From Apostichopus japonicus (lineage: Eukaryota; Echinodermata; Holothuroidea; Aspidochirotida; Stichopodidae), in NCBI RefSeq assembly GCF_037975245.1, contig NC_092572.1, positions 1,589,501 to 1,653,500 on the forward strand: DNA of 64,000 bases. The letters run 5' to 3'. Shown one piece after another: positions 30,140 through 64,000 of this stretch. A program made the position numbers and the translations under genes. The notes beneath the pieces were generated by a model. The model ran no database searches. It saw nothing but the letters and a program-made list of their open reading frames with translations, and was not told where the DNA came from. Each line of letters begins with the position of its first letter. The first letter of the stretch is position 1.

Positions 30140-30381
30140 AAGTGCAAGTTGCATTGATGGAATTAGAACCAAATAAACCATGACTATACAGGAAGCGGAT
30201 TAATTAAGGAGCAAATAACGGATTACATATAGTTGTAAATTGATAGTTGTTAAGGGGCCCCAAGTCTTTGTTGAGGCCGGTGATGTGAGACTTAATAGAC
30301 TTAAGTTTTTTGCTCCTTAATCCGTCTCCCGTTCAGTAATGGTTTATTTGGTTCTTATTCCATCAATACAACTTACACTTA
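30140..30381. repeat. hairpin-forming inverted repeat
   Basis: Arms of about 75 bp (around 30140-30215 and 30305-30381) are inverted copies, including AATTAGAACCAAATAAACCA on the left and its near reverse complement on the right, and GGATTAA(TTAA)GGAGCAAA further in. It is probably a small foldback transposon. No target duplication was fixed. Confidence 0.7.
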
Positions 30382-31572
30382 TCTAGCGTCATACTTCCAT
30401 TGTGTTACATTTTGTACTTTTCATTCGACTACCAAGTATTGTGCATATATATGTAACACATTAAGCAATGTGGTTACGCATATATCTGCATTTGGCAACA
30501 AGTGGGAAATGAAGTGAAGAAACAAAAACGAATGACCGTATGAAATTATTAAAAATGACTTTAAGCAACGCTTGGTATAAAGAAATGCAAAATTCCTTGC
30601 ACCCAGATAGCAATGCTCATAGATAAACTCGAGTTTGAAGAAGGCCTATGGTGTTACAAGAAGACAGACTTTCCCCGACAATTCGTTAATATCCGTGGAT
30701 CACAAATAGTATTTGCAATCCAATACAAGAAAGATTTATCTTTGTCATAAGTTTAAACCAAACCTTAATACCAATAAGGCTACTAAATTTCGTGCATATC
30801 GCATATTAAATTGAATAATTTAGTCTTGGTATTTCTAAGAAACGTCGTTTCTCTGATTGAATCCATGAATACAAGAATGTCATCAACCTACTTTATAACA
30901 TGTATTGGAAAGAACACGATTTATGTAAAATCTTTTCTTCTTTCTTTATCAAAAAGTGAGAGCAAGGGAGCAGTAAAAATGAGCAAAACATTTTGGGGAA
31001 TTGCCGCATGATATTATGAAATTGCTACTGTACTAGGTGTAACCCACCCTGGTGTGGGAAACAATTCGAGTCAGAATATCTCTGAGATGCTGTATTAGCT
31101 GAAAAAAAATCCCCATTGTTTCCTATATATTATCGGGACAGTGGGAAGGCTTAAAGGATTTAAATAAATTAGATGTTTTCCTTAAACCCATCCACCACCT
31201 TTCATAATGGGCCCTATAGTCCACCGTAGTATGGCAGACTGTTTTCCGCCAAGAAAGTTAGACCAGAAAAGTAGCGTGTTGTGGGCGTGGCGATCTAACT
31301 TGCCGCCAAGTATAAACCGGTTACGTAACATATATGAATATTGGAATGACGTTTGTTGTATAAAGCCGGCGTCTCCAACAAAACTGTTCGTCTGTTCAAT
31401 TGTTTCTTACAACCGTTGCAGCAAGTTGCAGCTTACATGTTCCAGTGTTTCCTCCAAATTATTATCTTTGTGTCAGGGAAATTTGAAGTTCACATACATT
31501 GCCGACAGCGTTACACAGGAAGTTCCCGACTTGTAAAGACTTGTAAGGATTTGAGTAGAATTCCAATATATA

Positions 31573-63971
<32,399 letters not shown>

Positions 63972-64000
63972 GTATGATCTATGTTTACAAAAGTATGTTG

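Overview
This is a eukaryotic, AT-rich, intron-rich window from an animal. The gene content suggests a marine invertebrate: a tyrosine-kinase-family gene, a P2X7-type cysteine-rich domain, CR1-like LINEs, a Penelope-type hammerhead, a tRNA-derived SINE of the type seen across marine invertebrates, and many foldback elements and G/C homopolymers. An echinoderm or related deuterostome is my best guess, but it is only an inference. There is no bacterial-style organisation. Exons were assembled by eye from splice sites, phase and family motifs.

Layout. (1) 1-3326, + strand: the 3' two-thirds of a tyrosine-kinase-like gene whose HRD and DFG motifs are destroyed, so a pseudokinase. (2) 7.8-8.2 kb: a P2X7-C-terminal-like cysteine-rich ORF split by a one-base shift in an A6 run. 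(3) 9-31 kb: mostly repeats. These include a hairpin carrying a minimal hammerhead ribozyme (9.07-9.31 kb), two inverted-repeat elements built on minisatellites (15.4-17.4 and 25.2-26.2 kb), a frameshifted CR1-like LINE (20.9-22.4 kb) and long (TA)n tracts. (4) 31.57 kb to the right edge, + strand: one very long multi-exon gene whose reading frame I could follow through about 15 exons. It encodes a KMT5A-like SET methyltransferase domain, a C4HC-type zinc finger, a long Asp/Gly/Asn repeat, several small duplicated acidic 'DDW-PP' exons, two zinc knuckles and a Crypton-like tyrosine-recombinase domain that runs off the window.

The most notable structure is an 8.13-kb element (51965-60091) with CCCAGG...CCTGGG terminal inverted repeats. 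It sits inside a proline-coding exon of the SET-recombinase gene and is flanked by CCACC on both sides; removing it with one CCACC restores an open in-frame exon. Inside are subterminal minisatellites at both ends, a decayed minus-strand BEN-domain gene, and a roughly 2.7-kb nested tandem array rich in AGGTCA half-sites. The left TIR itself supplies a phase-correct splice donor, so the host transcript could remove the element as intron. A TGA in the following duplicated exon is the only other lesion seen in the gene.

The introns of the gene also hold a TA-flanked MITE with a second MITE inside it, a tRNA-derived SINE, an 892-bp element with a perfect 8-bp target duplication, and a 5'-truncated LINE.
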